64,000 bases of DNA from Ficedula albicollis (GCF_000247815.1 NC_021686.1:2852121-2916120), one strand, 5' to 3'; shown: positions 1-13,565, numbered from the stretch's first letter. Notes: generated by a model not told the origin, from the sequence alone. Numbers and translations are program-made.

Positions 1-26
1 TACTGAAACCTATCTATTCTCTTCAG

Positions 27-3000
27 GCAGAGAAAGTACATGAGCTGAATGAAGATATTGGAAAACTCCTAGCTAAAGCTGAACAGCTGGGAGCTGAAGG
101 AAATGTTGATGAGTCTCAAAAGATCCTGATGGAAGTGGAGAAAGTCCGAGCGAAAAAGAAAGAGGCAGAGGTACGATGTTGGCTCTCCTGTGATTTGTCA
201 CAGGAGCCTGGGCTAGGCTGGGTGATTTCTATCTCTGTTCCTGTATGGCAGCACCCCCTTTTGCAGTTCCAGCCATGTGCCAGCAAAGAGGTGGCAGTGT
301 GGTGTGTTGGATGAAAAGATTTTTAGAAACTTTTATCTAGTGTAGAGAGCTGACTGGGGCAGGGAGGGCTTCATCCTCTGAAGTATTTGGTCACCAGTCC
401 CTTGCAAGGATAGACTGTCGGGTTAGCTGTGCCCATAAAGCATTTGTGTGGCACCTCCTTTGTGTGAGGGTGGGTTTTGATTCTTCAAAGCAGTTCTTTG
501 CAGGGATTTCCCTGGAGGGTTGTGTCAATGTAAGGGTTCCCTGACATTTGTGTGGGTTTTCTTGCCTCCCTGTAGGAAGAATACCGAAATTCAATGCCTG
601 CATCCAGTTTCCAGCAGCAGAAGCTGCGTGTGTGTGAAGTCTGTTCAGCATATCTGGGTCTCCATGACAACGACCGGCGTCTTGCTGACCACTTTGGAGG
701 CAAATTACACTTGGGTTTCATTCAGATTCGTGAGAAACTGGATCAGCTGAGGGTAATCCTCTCTTTTAAACCTTCTCTTTGTAGTTCTGAAGACCTTGAA
801 CATTTCTATTAAATTAATACAGAATTCTTTCCAGAGGGCTTGTAAAAGCTCAGAAATTTCCGATTGCAGAATGCCTAAAACATCAAACAGAGCTTTGTTT
901 AGCCTTGTCTTGGGTTCTGTTCTGTCTTTTCTGGGTAACTAAATCTGAACCCTCAGAATCAGTCAAACCAAAGCACTGCTATAATTTATTCCTTGGAGCT
1001 TTGGTACAGTCATTAACATGACTGAAATTTGTTACTCTGGGTTTTTTTGAAACCTCGTAATGAAATGTTTGAACTGAAGTTTCACATGGTTCTGTCAGTG
1101 AAAAGATCTTAAGTAGCTGAAGCCATTAGGAGTTTTCTGAAATGATTTGTAATGGATTGTGGTACTGGCCTTGCTTGCAAACAGAGACCTTTAGCTGAGT
1201 AAGGGTTGTGATTCCTGTGCCTCACTCACAATGCATTGAGGTCAGTGCCTCAACTGAGAAAAATGAGAACTTTGATAGAGATCTTGACTTAGCACATAAA
1301 ATGCAGTGAAATGTTCTTTGCTATTGGAATGGTTTTCCTGCAGATCTGACCTGTTACTGTATGGCTGTAAATAATGGCTGTTACTGTATGGCTGAAATGT
1401 GATGTGGATTTCTTTTTTTCCCCTAGAAAACAGTGGCAGAAAAGCAAGAGAAGAGAAACCAGGATCGTTTGAGACGGAGAGAGGAGAGAGAACGAGAGGA
1501 GAGGATGGGCAGACGGTGAGTGGGACCTGGGAACTGGCCTGTGAAGTTTAGAAGTATCTAATGGATTGTGGTACTGGCCTTGCTTGCAAACAGAGACCTT
1601 TAGCTGAGTAAGGGTTGTGATTCCTGTGCCTCACTCACAATGCATTGAGGTCAGTGCCTCAACTGAGAAAAATGAGAACTTTGATAGAGATCTTGACTTA
1701 GCACATAAAATGCAGTGAAATGTTCTTTGCTATTGGAATGGTTTTCCTGCAGATCTGACCTGTTACTGTATGGCTGTAAATAATGGCTGTTACTGTATGG
1801 CTGAAATGTGATGTGGATTTCTTTTTTTCCCCTAGAAAACAGTGGCAGAAAAGCAAGAGAAGAGAAACCAGGATCGTTTGAGACGGAGAGAGGAGAGAGA
1901 ACGAGAGGAGAGGATGGGCAGACGGTGAGTGGGACCTGGGAACTGGCCTGTGAAGTTTAGAAGTATCTGATTCCTTGTATATGAGCACTGCAGGAATTCA
2001 GCATCTGCTTCTGGAGTGGCTGTTGGATGTGCTACAGATGCTGTGTGAGCATCTTGGGATTCAGTTAAAGATAAAAACAATGCACAAATCCTCCACTTCT
2101 CCACCTTAGAGTGATTGTACATGTATTTTAACGTCCACTGTGTGTCTGGAAGATGGGAGTTCCCTGTAGTCTTCAGGCTTATGTTGGTCTAATCCCTATT
2201 TTAGGGAATCTAAATCTGGGTAAAATACCCTCATCCAGAGCAGCTGAGTGGGAAAATTTAAGATGAGTGAGGATTAGGCTTACTTAAAAGGCAGTAGTAT
2301 TGCAGAAATTCCCTGAGCCCTCCTCACTGTTTGGAGGTGACAACAGGTTGGTGTCCATGAGCCAAATAGTTACTGCCTGTAACTTTTCTATAATAAGTGG
2401 GATGCTTTGGCATAGTGTTGGCAAGCATTTCCTAAGGAAGCTGAGGGATCCCAAGGAGTGGCTGCTTCTGGTGGTTGTAGCTATGTGTGTCACCTTCTGC
2501 TCAGATGTAATTCCTGAGCAGTGGGAGGGGCTGGAACATTGGTTTTCTCAGGACAAGCTCTTCTGCGTCTTGCCAGCTGAACTGGAAAAACAGTTTCTTC
2601 TGTACTTGAACTGAAGAGGCAGCTTGTGTGTAAACAGCTCAGTTAAACAGCCTGGTGTGGGGAGGGTGGTTATTTGCAGGGGTCAGGCAGAGGAAGTGGC
2701 TGGGTGGGAATGCTGTTCTGATTGTCACAGCATCTCCCTGGTTACCTCGTGTGTTTTTCCTCATGTACTTCTTGCATCAAAAAGACCCCAACCTTGCTGC
2801 CTGTGCAGAGCTATTTTTGAAACTCAGTCAGCTGAAGAGTGAGTTTATCTGAGGAATATGAGATTTATAACTGCAGTGTGCTCTAAGATGGTCCTGGCTC
2901 TGGCTATACATTGCTGGAATTGCTAACAAATACCAGCATGAAGCAGCGTGGTGATTTTAGTATATTATGAAGATGTGAGCCCCAAATTGTTATTCATTAT

Positions 3001-6000
3001 CCATATTACTATATGCATGTTATGCATAACCCCAGTTAGGGTGTTCTATCTGGGCTTTCTCTGGGGATTGTTTGGTGTGATATGAAAGAGCAGTTCATGC
3101 TACAGCTTTCTGTTGAACTGTAGCACTTCGTGGAGAGCCTCACAACTTTGTTATCCATGCAACTCGTAATGCAGTTGAGTTTGGAAGCTGCAGCATCTGG
3201 AAGTAGCTTATGAGTGCAGTAATTAATCAAAAGGGGCTGCTGCTGCTGCTGCTGTGGTCAGAGATGTGGAAGTGAAACGGGAAGTGTCTTCTCATGCAGC
3301 TGCTTCGTGGCAGACCCACAGCAGGACCCTGCCTAACATGGACCCACTTTGTCTTTATGGTGCCTCTTCCTGGAGGTAATTTCTCTGTGAAAATTGCTCA
3401 ACAGTTGTTCAGGAAGAACCCTCTGGATCTCTTTGTTGATCCACATCTATTCAAAATGCTGGTTTTCTTCCTCCTGTGCTCTGCCTGTGGTTTTTAATTT
3501 TTTTTTTTTAAAGCCCAAGCCCTCAATTATTAAGAGCCGAAGAGCCTCTCGTGTTTGCAGGTAGTCCATATATGGATGCATCTGATGAGGGAGTTTGAAA
3601 GTTGCTTTTGGATGTTTATTTAAGGCTTAAAATAGGAAAGCTTTAAAAATCAATATTTGAGTTCTTGCTGTTTCCATATGTGACAGCACTTAGAGACTGT
3701 GGCTGGCCTTCACTCTGGCTCTGTGCAGAGGCACCTGTATGCTCCACAGAAAAACTTGTTCTGAAGGAGTCAGGAGTGTCATACAGAAGAGGTCAAATCA
3801 ATTGCCTCTCCAAAATGGGAGCATGACCTGAGGGAGCACAGTTGTTCTCGCTGTCAGAACTGAGCTTAGGGTCCAGATTTCTCAGTCACTTACCTGCTGG
3901 GAGCTGTGCACACCATGCTCACAGAGGCATTTTTCCATCAACAACTAATTGGTGACTTCTACCAGCTTCCACACAGCCTCTCTTATCCAGAGTTTGGTAC
4001 TTTAAGGAACCACAGGAAACATGCTTCCTTCAGAACTCTTCTTGTCATATCCTTCAGTACAGCACCTTCCTGGTGTTACTTCAATAAGAGAAAGAGTATG
4101 GCTTGACTTTGGGAGTCTTTGGTGAGTGACAGGCGCTTTGACATTCCTGGAAACCTGGATTCTCTTGTGAAGCTCTGCCTCTCGCAGCTGTAACTTAATT
4201 TGTCAGTGAACTGTGATTCCACATAGGAATGAATGGACTGGATTGCCACCCTAGTGGTAATAAACACAAGTCTTGTGGGATGTTGCTGGTGGCTGCTGGG
4301 TACCCAGTAAGCTCTGAAGACTGGAATTCTGTGGAGAAGTGGCATGCTGGGAAGTGCAGACCTCAGTGCTTGCTTCCAGAGTACACCAGCAGACAAGTCT
4401 GGTGGAGGTGCCAAATGGATTTCCTTTGTGTTAAGCTGGACAAAAGACAGGTTATGAAACTCGGCAGAAAGTCTCTGTGATAGAAGGAACAAAAAGAAAA
4501 AAAGAGGAAAAAATAAATAAAATTTACTTGCTCAGCCTTTTGGTCCTATGGACAGCAGTCTTTTTTGTCTCCTGCTGTACAGTGATTCAGGCTAGTAAGG
4601 ACAGTGCTGTTTTGTTGGATATTTTGAAGTTTGGTTCTAAGGAGAGATTATCAGATGTTTCTTGTGCATACTCCTGCTTGGATGATAGACATGGAAGGGC
4701 AGCCAGGCTTTTCAGGGGATGTGGAAGGGCTTTTGTGGATGTGTGCACCAGTGGTTCAGAATAAAGTGATCAGGAGGAAAAAGAACATTAAGAACTTGGA
4801 GTAATTACAAGCACCAAAAAAATCCAGCTGCCTGCCAGGTATCTACAGGAGGTCCTGCTGCTCTGTCAGGTTCTGTTAGGTGGGAATGGAGGTGTGTGGT
4901 TACTGCCTTGCTCTCCTGGTTTATCAGCTTTTCCTTCACCTGCTCACATGTGCTGCCACAGTGCATGTTTCATTTGCATACTCCAAGTTCAGCTCCACTT
5001 TGTTTACACTCCTTACCCAAATTCCTTTTTAAATTTGGGGGCTTTTTTTACTTTCTACCATGACTGAACAATCCATTTCACTGTGAAGAAATGTCAGTGC
5101 ACATAGATTTTCTTAACCTTGTCTTCTCCAGGCATGGTTTTAAATGGCATTATTAAAACAGATGCTTCTCTATTGCTTCTTAAATTCTTGTCTGTGTGTA
5201 GCTTTCATGTCAGGGTGCCAGAACAGCTCTGTGGGGTGTAAAAGGAACCTCTCTGTGAGTCTGTGCAGTGAGGAGCAGTTACAGGAGTGAGTCTAAGTCA
5301 CTAAACAGGGAGAGGAGCCACTCCTTAATTAAAGCAAAATGAGACTGTTCAGTTGGCTCTGAAATGTGGCCACAGAGGAAGAGGGAGGGTGTAGCTTCCA
5401 TGTGCAGAGGTATTTTAAGTGGTGCTGAGTAATGGTGCTGCTGAAGCTGAAAGAATTCTGCCGTTGTTATTTACAAACTGTCAAGAGCTAATGCTGACAG
5501 CAGTAAGCTCAGAGTGCCACACACCAGCTCTGAAGCATTTGGAATGTGAGAAAGGATAGCAAGGCCTGGATTATTCTTCTCAAGTGCTTTCTAAGGATTT
5601 TCAGTTTATCTCTGTCACTTGTCAGTGATAGTTCTTTTCTTGTAGGTGTCTCCTCTTTTTTCCTAGTTATCTTTCCCAAAAGGGAAAAAAATATTGATGC
5701 AAATTTCCTTCTAATGTTTGGTAAACAAATACAAGGAGTGAGAAAAGGCTGGTTTTTCTTTATTAAAACCCGTTTAACATGCAACTGCCTCAGAGGAACC
5801 AAAATCAGAAAACTGGCAGATGTCTTTCTGACTGGAGAGTGGCACTTCTTGAAAATGTTAGAGTTGATCCAGCTGGGGTTAGAGTGCAAGGAGTAAAGAG
5901 TATGTAACAAATATGCACAGAAAAATAGTTGGAAAGCTTCACTGGGGTGCTTTATTAATAGTGCCTGGTTTCTAGACCTTTTCTGTAGTGACAGGAAGCT

Positions 6001-9000
6001 CAGTGTGCAGAAATTCAGGTTTTCCAGTTTTTGACAAGTCTTTCTTGCTCCTAAAATTGAAGCTAACTGAATGTTTTCTTTGCAAGTGGTTTTTTTCTTT
6101 TTAACTAATATATCACTTGAGGTATTATTATTCCTGTGAAGAGCTGACAGGGTGGATGAATTTTCCTGCTGAAAAGCCACTGGCTATATCATAACTTCTC
6201 TCACTTAACTCTACTTTTCTTTCTAGGTCTGGATCAAGAAATAGAGATCGTCGAAGGTGAGTGCCCAGTTCTGCAGTTCTCCCAAATGCCTGCTTGTGTT
6301 TCTCCTTAGCTACTGAGGTTTTTCCTGGGTCTCACCAATAGAGTTCACTCAATGCCTCAGTGTCTGGTTAGCTCCCTGGAAGAGATGGGAAGTGCAGTAA
6401 GGGCACCTCGGTGGTGCTGCTCAGTTTGGTGTCACTCATTGGGCTGTAGAGCAGGTGCTGAGTAGCCTGGCCAGGATGGGCTCTGTGTGCTCCAGAGTGT
6501 GAGCCCATGAATGTCCTCAAGGCCTCTTTCAATAAATACCTGATGTACTTCCATTATTGTAATGTCTGCTGATATATATATATATATAAAATACTTCAGA
6601 CATGAAAACAGAGATTTGAGATTAAATATTGTAATGTCTGAAGTATCTGATATATATATAAAATACTTCAGACATGAAAACACAGATTTGAGATTAAAAC
6701 CCCCACGTCTCGGGAAGAGCTTTCCTTAATGCTATGGCAACATTCTCTGTGATAATCTGGAGATCTCCCTGTCTACTGCTTTCCTTTGGCATCTTTCTTA
6801 TTTTTAGAGCAGGTGAAATAAATCTGCTTCTGAAGTGCAGAACTTTCACAAGGAAGATTTTCTTAGGGTTATGGTAATTTCACAGGCCTCTCTTCTATGT
6901 ACAAAGGCCTCACTTGTGAGCAACGCAGGGCTGTAAACTCTGCTCTGGCCCTTGCCACATGCTTACAGTAATGATGGGAGCTTTTTCTAGAAGCTTTCCA
7001 GCAAACTCAATAACCCACTGGCATTTTGCTGGTAGCACAAAGCCCAGGAGGAGACAGCTGCCCGCTGTGGGGGTGATCAGCATGGGTGTCACAGGGGCCG
7101 GACTGCGTTGATGCTCTGGGTGTTTGTCACTCAGCAGAGTCTGAGAGGTGGCCCAGGGCTGCAGATGTGAGGCACTGAGGCAGTGTGTGTTCCCTGCAGA
7201 TCCCGCTCTCGGGAGCGGAGGCGGCGACGCTCCAGATCAGCCTCCCGGGAACGGCGGAAGTCGCGCTCGCGCTCCCGGGAGCGGCACAGGCGCCACCGGA
7301 GCCGCTCCCGCAGCCCCAGCCGGCACAGGCGCCACCGGAGCCGCTCCCGCAGCCACAGCCGAGGGCACCGCCGCGGCTCCAGAGACAGGAGCTCCAAACA
7401 CAAGTAGGTATTCCTGACAGCACTGCTGCTGCACAGGGCAGTGCTTGGCTCACAGTGACCTCCCTGGCCCGTAGAGTGAGCAGGAGCGTGGCAGGGTGCT
7501 CCAGAGCAGCTGTGGTGGCCTGGGCCAGCTCCTGGGCCAAAGCAGGATTTCCCAGTGGCCTCACGTGAGGGCAGCAGCTGTACAGCACTATCCCAGCTTA
7601 GAGAAGTGTCTAGAACAGGTTCCCTGATTTGCAGTGCAAAGTCTCGAGATGCTCCTTGGATGGGAAGCACCACAAAGCCCTCCCTGAGCTAACTGAGCTT
7701 CCCTGGGCCTGTAAAAACCAAGTGCCTGAGAGGCAGTTTGGGTGTTACACTTCTGTAGTTATATTCTGCTTCCCAGATTCCTTCTCTCAGTGTTGGCATT
7801 GGGAAGGAGTCTATAATTTGAGATCTGGGGAGAGTCTTCTGTTAGAATGCTGCTTGAGAGAGAATTCTTTAGGAATCAGCACTTTTTCCTCCTGAAAAAG
7901 AAACACAGGAGGAGTATACCATTCTTCTGTCTCTGAGGAGAAGCACTATGTTCCAAAGAAGGGCTTGAAGTTTTCTGAAATTCAGCAAAACAGTCTTTGT
8001 GTTGGAGGAAGGATGAGGCAAGTGTGTGTAGAGTATTAGAAGAATTGATTGGAATCATTGTGTTCCCTTACAGCCCTTCTAAGCCCAAGAGCAAGTGCTT
8101 GCTGAGGTTAGATCTGCATTTCTTTAGACTCCTGGTTAATAGGGGGGAGTATTTTAGCACTGTCAGCTGACTAGGCACCAGGACTCAAGTACAATTCTAG
8201 AAACAAACCTATTGGTCTGCATTTCTTTAGACTCCTGGTTAACAGGGGAGTATTTTAGCACTGTCACCTGACTAGGCACCAGCACTCAAGTACAATTCTA
8301 GAAACAAACCTATTGTTGTGTGTCTTGTGTCAGTTTAGCTAAAGGGTAAGAACAGCTTTTCTTTTAAAGATACCTGGTGAAGGGGAGGGAAATAATGGTC
8401 TGAAATTAAGTCTGTTAATAATTGAGGGGGGGTGTAAATACTGTTGATTCTCCAATGGCTGAGATACTAAAGTGCTTTTTTAAATCTGTCTTGAACATGA
8501 AAAATAAAGAAAAGAAGTTTGGACAATTAGGAAGTGAGGAAGATCCTGTAATAACTATTACTAAAGAGCAGGTAAGGGATTACTTCGGAACCCCTGAACA
8601 CATCCAAACCAGCCCATTGAGATTGCAGGGGATTGGCCAGCTGATACACCTGCACAAAATTGCTAAGAGCTGGGGGCAGGCCAGGATCAGTTTAAGAAAG
8701 CATAACAAAAACAAAAGAACAAACAGCAAAACCATGTTTCCTGAAAGAGGGTAGCTTCTGTTTTCACCTTGAGAGTTAATGAAATCTGCCCTCAGGTTCT
8801 GCTGGTCTGAGGTCTCACTTGCTGAAAGAAATGGAGAGTGTCACAGGATCTGGAGATCTCAGGGTAGGAGGTCTGCAGGCAGCAGGCATTGTGGAAAAGT
8901 TAGAGAGTTAATGTCAACCGACAGACTGATGTTAAATGACACAGTTTCATGAAAATGAAATGCCTGTTGGGTTTCGATGTATCAATTTTGCAGTATTTTC

Positions 9001-9974
9001 AAACCTTAAAATCAACCAGAATGAAAGTGGAACTTCTAAGCTACCTTCTGTTGTGATTGTAAAAAAACACCCTGTGTACTGAGACTTGGAGTAAAATGTA
9101 GGAGCCTCTGCTGAGCTCAGGATCAGCTCCTTTTGAATCCTGCTATTCCCTAAGCTGGCAGGAATCACACAAGAAACAGCTTTTCAGATTAGACCTAATG
9201 TAAGGCCTCCTGTTTAATTCTGCGTGGGCTGACACAGGGAAGTGCTGCTGAAAAATCTGTGGCTGTGAGAAGATGTGCCCGTGCTGTGGGCTGTGAGTAT
9301 AAATCTGTATCATCCTGACTTTGAACCCAGGATGCTGCCAAAGCCAGCATTTGTCAGGATGCAAAGTGAGAAGCCCAGGGCTGAGCCAGCAAAGAATGCA
9401 GCTGGTATTTAAAGCAGTTGAGCAGAATGCCAGTAGCTTAGGGCGTAATGAAAAACTGCTCTGGAAGCCATGAACTGAGCTGAGTCAGAGATAAGGAAGA
9501 AATTGTAGGCACTTCAGAATGGCCCAGAAAAATAATAAGGGGCACAGGGAAGACCTGAGAGAGCCCCTTTGAAGCAACAGCTTGAAAGGATCACTCAGAG
9601 GAAGGAGCAGCAGAGGCTGTGCTGTGCACTCAGGGCAGCAGTTCCCTCACAGAAACCTCGCAGAGGGCCCAGAGTTGCTGTCATGGGGGACCCACTCCCC
9701 GTGCCACAGTACCCAGGCACATTCCTGTAAGGAACTTGGATCCCACAGCCCTGCTAGGGAAAGATGTTGCTTGGTGGGTATTTGACAATTTGTAGTTGTG
9801 AAGCTGATAGCGATGGTTTATTTGTACTTCAGATCTTCTAGAGATCGATCTTCAAGAGAAAAGTCCCGAGACAGAGAGAGGAAAGAGAAGAGCTCTTCTG
9901 AGAGGCGGCACGAGAGCACAAATGGCAAATCTCGTTCCAAGAGGTCAGAAGAGAGAGAAGCTGGCGAGATCTGA
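27..9974 (+). CDS. LUC7L: LUC7L, 3' part (U1 snRNP-associated splicing factor); 5' exons lie outside the window
   Basis: Coding exons, in consistent phase with AG/GT borders, are 27-170, 576-752, 1427-1515 (or its copy 1836-1924), 6227-6256, 7200-7403 and 9833-9974, ending in TGA. They give 261 residues; the human protein is about 371, so roughly the first 110 are outside. Visible in order are a charged coiled coil (AEKVHELNEDIGKLLAKAEQ), the second LUC7 zinc finger (CEVCSAYLGLHDNDRRLADH), an Arg/Glu-rich helix, and an RS domain in the 7200-7403 exon with many SR/RS dipeptides. The tail ends EEREAGEI. The reading GNVDESQKILMEVEKVRAKKKEAE matches LUC7L rather than LUC7L2 as I remember them. 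Family members bind the U1 snRNP and help choose 5' splice sites in the nucleus. Oddity: exon 1427-1515 is duplicated exactly 409 bp downstream, and both copies together would break the frame. Confidence 0.95.
1151..1968 (+). repeat. 409-bp exact tandem duplication containing a LUC7L exon
   Basis: Bases 1151-1559 and 1560-1968 read the same throughout, with a period of 409. Each copy carries the polypyrimidine tract, AG acceptor, the 89-nt exon (1427-1515 and 1836-1924) and a GTGAGT donor. The exon length is not a multiple of three, so a transcript using both copies would shift frame. This is either a very young tandem duplication or an assembly error; I saw no difference between the copies. 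Confidence 0.95.
1969..6226 (+). other. LUC7L intron, no further gene seen
   Basis: This A+T-leaning intron separates the duplicated 89-nt exon from the 30-nt exon at 6227-6256. Open frames in it are short and show no family I recognise. A short CTG run lies near 3236-3253. I see no conserved exon or RNA gene. Confidence 0.6.
6570..6697. repeat. TA-repeat duplication with a perfect 13-bp hairpin
   Basis: Two diverged copies of a unit made of a TA run, AAATACTTCAGACATG and GATTTGAGATTAAA lie in a LUC7L intron. Between them, 6634-6646 and 6663-6675 are perfect reverse complements (ATGTCTGAAGTAT / ATACTTCAGACAT) around a TA-rich 16-base loop. Confidence 0.75.
8113..8314. repeat. Tandem duplication of about 103 bp in a LUC7L intron
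   Basis: The segment starting TCTGCATTTCTTTAGACTCC at 8113 recurs at 8216 with a few substitutions and a shortened G run. The copies have diverged, so this duplication is older than the 409-bp one and is probably real. Confidence 0.85.
8435..8610 (+). mobile_element. Possible decayed CR1-like reverse transcriptase fragment
   Basis: An open frame here reads MAEILKCFFKSVLNMK and then EEDPVITITKEQVRDYF. These resemble the stretch of CR1 LINE ORF2 just before the conserved MGPDE block (alignment from memory). It lies inside a LUC7L intron (7404-9832) and has no splice context. The rest of that intron shows nothing I can name. It could be another retroelement. Confidence 0.35.
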
Positions 9975-10163
9975 ACTCAAAATGATCTGTGTTGCACTGT
10001 AAATAGTCTGATAAACATTCTACACAAAGCCTAAATTTCCCATTTATATTTACTGAATACAACTCATCTTTTGTAGTTTGGGATTTTTATTGTTTGGCAG
10101 ATAGCTGTGAGTTTGTAGAGACACAGAGTTACGTACTGTTTAACAGGATTTTGTTTTAGTAGG

Positions 10164-10173
10164 AATAAATAAA
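10164..10173 (+). terminator. Probable LUC7L polyadenylation signal
   Basis: Overlapping AATAAA hexamers (AATAAATAAA) lie 190 bp after the LUC7L stop codon, in an A+T-rich 3' UTR. This is the first good signal downstream of the stop. Confidence 0.6.
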
Positions 10174-11364
10174 TCTGGGTGGATGGTTTTCAGTCCAGGC
10201 CAGTGTGGACACCCCATGTTTGTCCTGATGCAGCGAGTGCAGCAGTCAGGGCCATGCTGTGCCTGGAGCCCTGAGCTGCCCTGACCTTTGTAACGCTTCA
10301 GCCCTTCCCAAAAGTCCCACCTGACCCTCTGTGAGCACACCAGTAGCACTGGTTCTCAATTATATTTTTTCCTTCCGTTTATATATGTTAAAAGAAAATT
10401 CATTTTTTTTTTCCTTCCTTTTAGTACTTAGCCAGCTCATTTTTATGTCTCCAGCACTTGAGAGTTGCCCCACTTGCCCAGCTAAGGCAAAACAGACAAA
10501 ATTTGGCCCTGATCTATTATGAAAGCTGTTCAACATTGAGGATGACCCAATGAGCCAAAACATGTTTATAAGCTGGGCTCAAGTCTGGTTTTAGTACCTT
10601 TACAGTTCAGATAGTTGGTGTGAGCAAAGCAGTGGGAAACCTGGCTGGTTTCTTCTCTAGAGAAGCGCAGCCATAGCTCATCTGCCTATTTACTGTGCAC
10701 TCTGCAGTCAGAGCTTCCCCGCGGGGCTTCCTGACCTGCAGACAAAGCAGTTGCTGTGTTTCCAAGGCCAGGCAGGCAGAGCGTGCCGAGGGGACTCGGG
10801 CTGGAGCCCGTGCAGTGTGTGCCCCTGCTGGGAGCGAGGCACAGCCGTGTCCCCACGCGTGCGGGAGGCTCTGCCTGCTGGCACTCGCTCATTTGTACCT
10901 CGGTTTGTTTCCCACGAGGGCAGGAAGGCGCCTGGCTGTGCCAGCCCCAGCCGCGACCCCCGTTGTGGGAATGGCGCGAGTGCAGCGCTGTCACCCGCCG
11001 AGCCGGGCGCTGCTCGCTGGGGCGGTTCATTAACTGCCGCCGTTAATTGCCATTCCCAGGGGCGGCTCCGGCCGGCGCTCCCCCCTCTCTCCATTCTCTC
11101 CCTCCCCCCAGACGCGGCTCCGGTTCCGCCGCGGTGCTCCCCCGGTGTCAGTCCCTAGTGCATGCCCCCCCTTCCCTGTCCGTTTTTACAATTAATTCCG
11201 CGGTTTCACGTGCTGTTTTTGTAACCTCCGTGTGGGGCGCGGGGGGCGGCGGGCGCGCGCTCGGGGTGCCTGTACGTGCCTGTGCTGTTCTCCCGCGGTC
11301 TGAGCGCATTAAAGATCTGTGTTTGTGGCTCCCGCTGCTGCCCGGACTCGTTCTTGCGGGTTCT

Positions 11365-12174
<810 letters not shown>

Positions 12175-12240
12175 GGCAGCGGCAGCGCTGGGTCGGTGCA
12201 GCCGCGGGGCCGGGGCCGCTGACGGGCCGGGACGGGCCGC

Positions 12241-12375
12241 GCTGTGCCCGGTGAGGGTCTGCAGCTGTCAGCGCTGTGCCCGCGCTGTGCCCGGTGAGGG
12301 TCTGCAGCTGTCAGCGCTGTGCCCGTGCTGTGCCCGGTGAGGGTCTGCAGCTGTCAGCGCTGTGCCCGCGCTGTG
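12241..12375 (+). repeat. 43-bp minisatellite, about three copies, with donor-like CCCG|GTGAGGG in each
   Basis: The unit GTGAGGGTCTGCAGCTGTCA recurs at 12251, 12294 and 12337 (period 43), just after the poly-G block in the putative FAM234A promoter and first exon. Each unit holds a good 5' splice-site consensus. Confidence 0.85.
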
Positions 12376-13140
12376 TCTGCCCTGTGCCCGAACTGTGCCC
12401 GGTGGGAGCCTGCGGCCATCAGCGCTTCCAGCCCAGCCCTGCGGCTTTCCCCGCTGCCCCGAGGGGTTTGCTGTCCACCTTGACCGGCTTAAGAAGTGCC
12501 CCCAAACCATAGCAAGAAGCCTAGGAAAGAATTTAATCCTTTTTTCCAAAGCCTAAGTTGCTGCCTTTGATCCGCGGTCCTTTATCTCGAGCCTGGCGGC
12601 TGCGAGGGCGCCTGAGGAATTGCTCACACAGCACCTGGGACTGCGGGTCTGAGCTTCAGTCAAAGCAAGCCCCGCACCTCTGCAGAGCTCAGCACCCCAG
12701 AGCCTCAGCGCTCTCCCTGGAGAGGGTTAAAGTCCTGTTGCTCTTTCCCTCGGGAGCCCACAGCCTGGTTTGCAGGCGTGAGTTACAGGGCTTCTTGCCA
12801 CAAGAAAAATTCTGCAATCTGTTCAACTCCGACCTCATTTCCAGCCTCTTCTCCTTTTTTTGTGAGGCAAAAACATCTTGCATAACAGCTGGGAGTAAGA
12901 GGGGCAGCCTGTCCTGCAGGGAGGGACTGGAGCCAGCCCTTCCCCGTACCAGGGCAGGATTGGGCTGCCTGTGGAGCTGGGAGGCTCCCCAGGGATGCAT
13001 GTGTGGGTGGAGTGGCTTGTGAGGGAGCTTTGCTCTGTGTGTAAGTGACAGAAAGAAAAATTCCACTTCTTGGGGGTGAAAAGTGGTTTCTCTTGAAGGT
13101 GGCTGTGAAGGACAACAGCATCTGGAGGAAGGCCATTGTT

Positions 13141-13262
13141 TCATAGATTCATGGAATGGTTTTGATTAGAAAGAACCATAAACATTATCTTGCCCCATGG
13201 GCAGGGACACCTATTAGACCAGGTTGCTCCAAGCCCCATCCAACCTGGCCTTTGAACACTCC
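13141..13262 (-). mobile_element. CR1 LINE 3'-end fragment
   Basis: The plus strand reads TCATAGATTCATGGAATGG, then GGGCAGGGACACC, then AGACCAGGTTGCTCCAAGCC and CCAACCTGGCCTTTGAACAC. This is the classic avian CR1 3' end in antisense orientation. It lies in the first FAM234A intron. Confidence 0.85.
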
Positions 13263-13464
13263 TTTCGTGCTGTCATATATCTCTCATTGAATTCTGACCT
13301 ATGGAGTGACTGCCTCCCCTAAAAAATGTACTTTTTTTGTCTTTTGAATAAACCCACATGAAATGACCACAAACCTTTTCCAGGGGGTTTTCATGCACAG
13401 AGATCTCTCCAGAGTCCTTTGTGCACTCAGTCTGTGGCAGTGAGGGATGTCACTGTGCTTCTGA

Positions 13465-13565
13465 GGTGAGAGGGGAGCCCCGTGGGTGAGGTGGGGGTGT
13501 CTCAGGGTGAGGTGGGGGTTGTCTCAGAATAAGGTGGGGGTGTCTCAGGGTGAGGTGGGGGTGTC
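13465..13565. repeat. GGTGAGGTGGGGGTGTCTCA minisatellite
   Basis: About four imperfect units of GGTGAGGTGGGGGTGTCTCA lie in tandem in the first FAM234A intron. The units differ by single bases, so the array is not freshly homogenised. Confidence 0.8.

Noticed and set aside
4076..4492. A 138-codon minus-strand frame in a LUC7L intron
   Set aside because: It has no recognisable domain, no repeat relation and no splice context; length alone is expected by chance.
5509..6180. A 223-codon minus-strand frame in a LUC7L intron
   Set aside because: It is rich in residues typical of A+T-rich non-coding DNA, shows no motif and ends next to a real exon on the other strand.
7131..7673. Minus-strand frames opposite the RS exon of LUC7L
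   Set aside because: They mirror the Arg-Ser codons of the real exon 7200-7403; no independent start, splice or family evidence.
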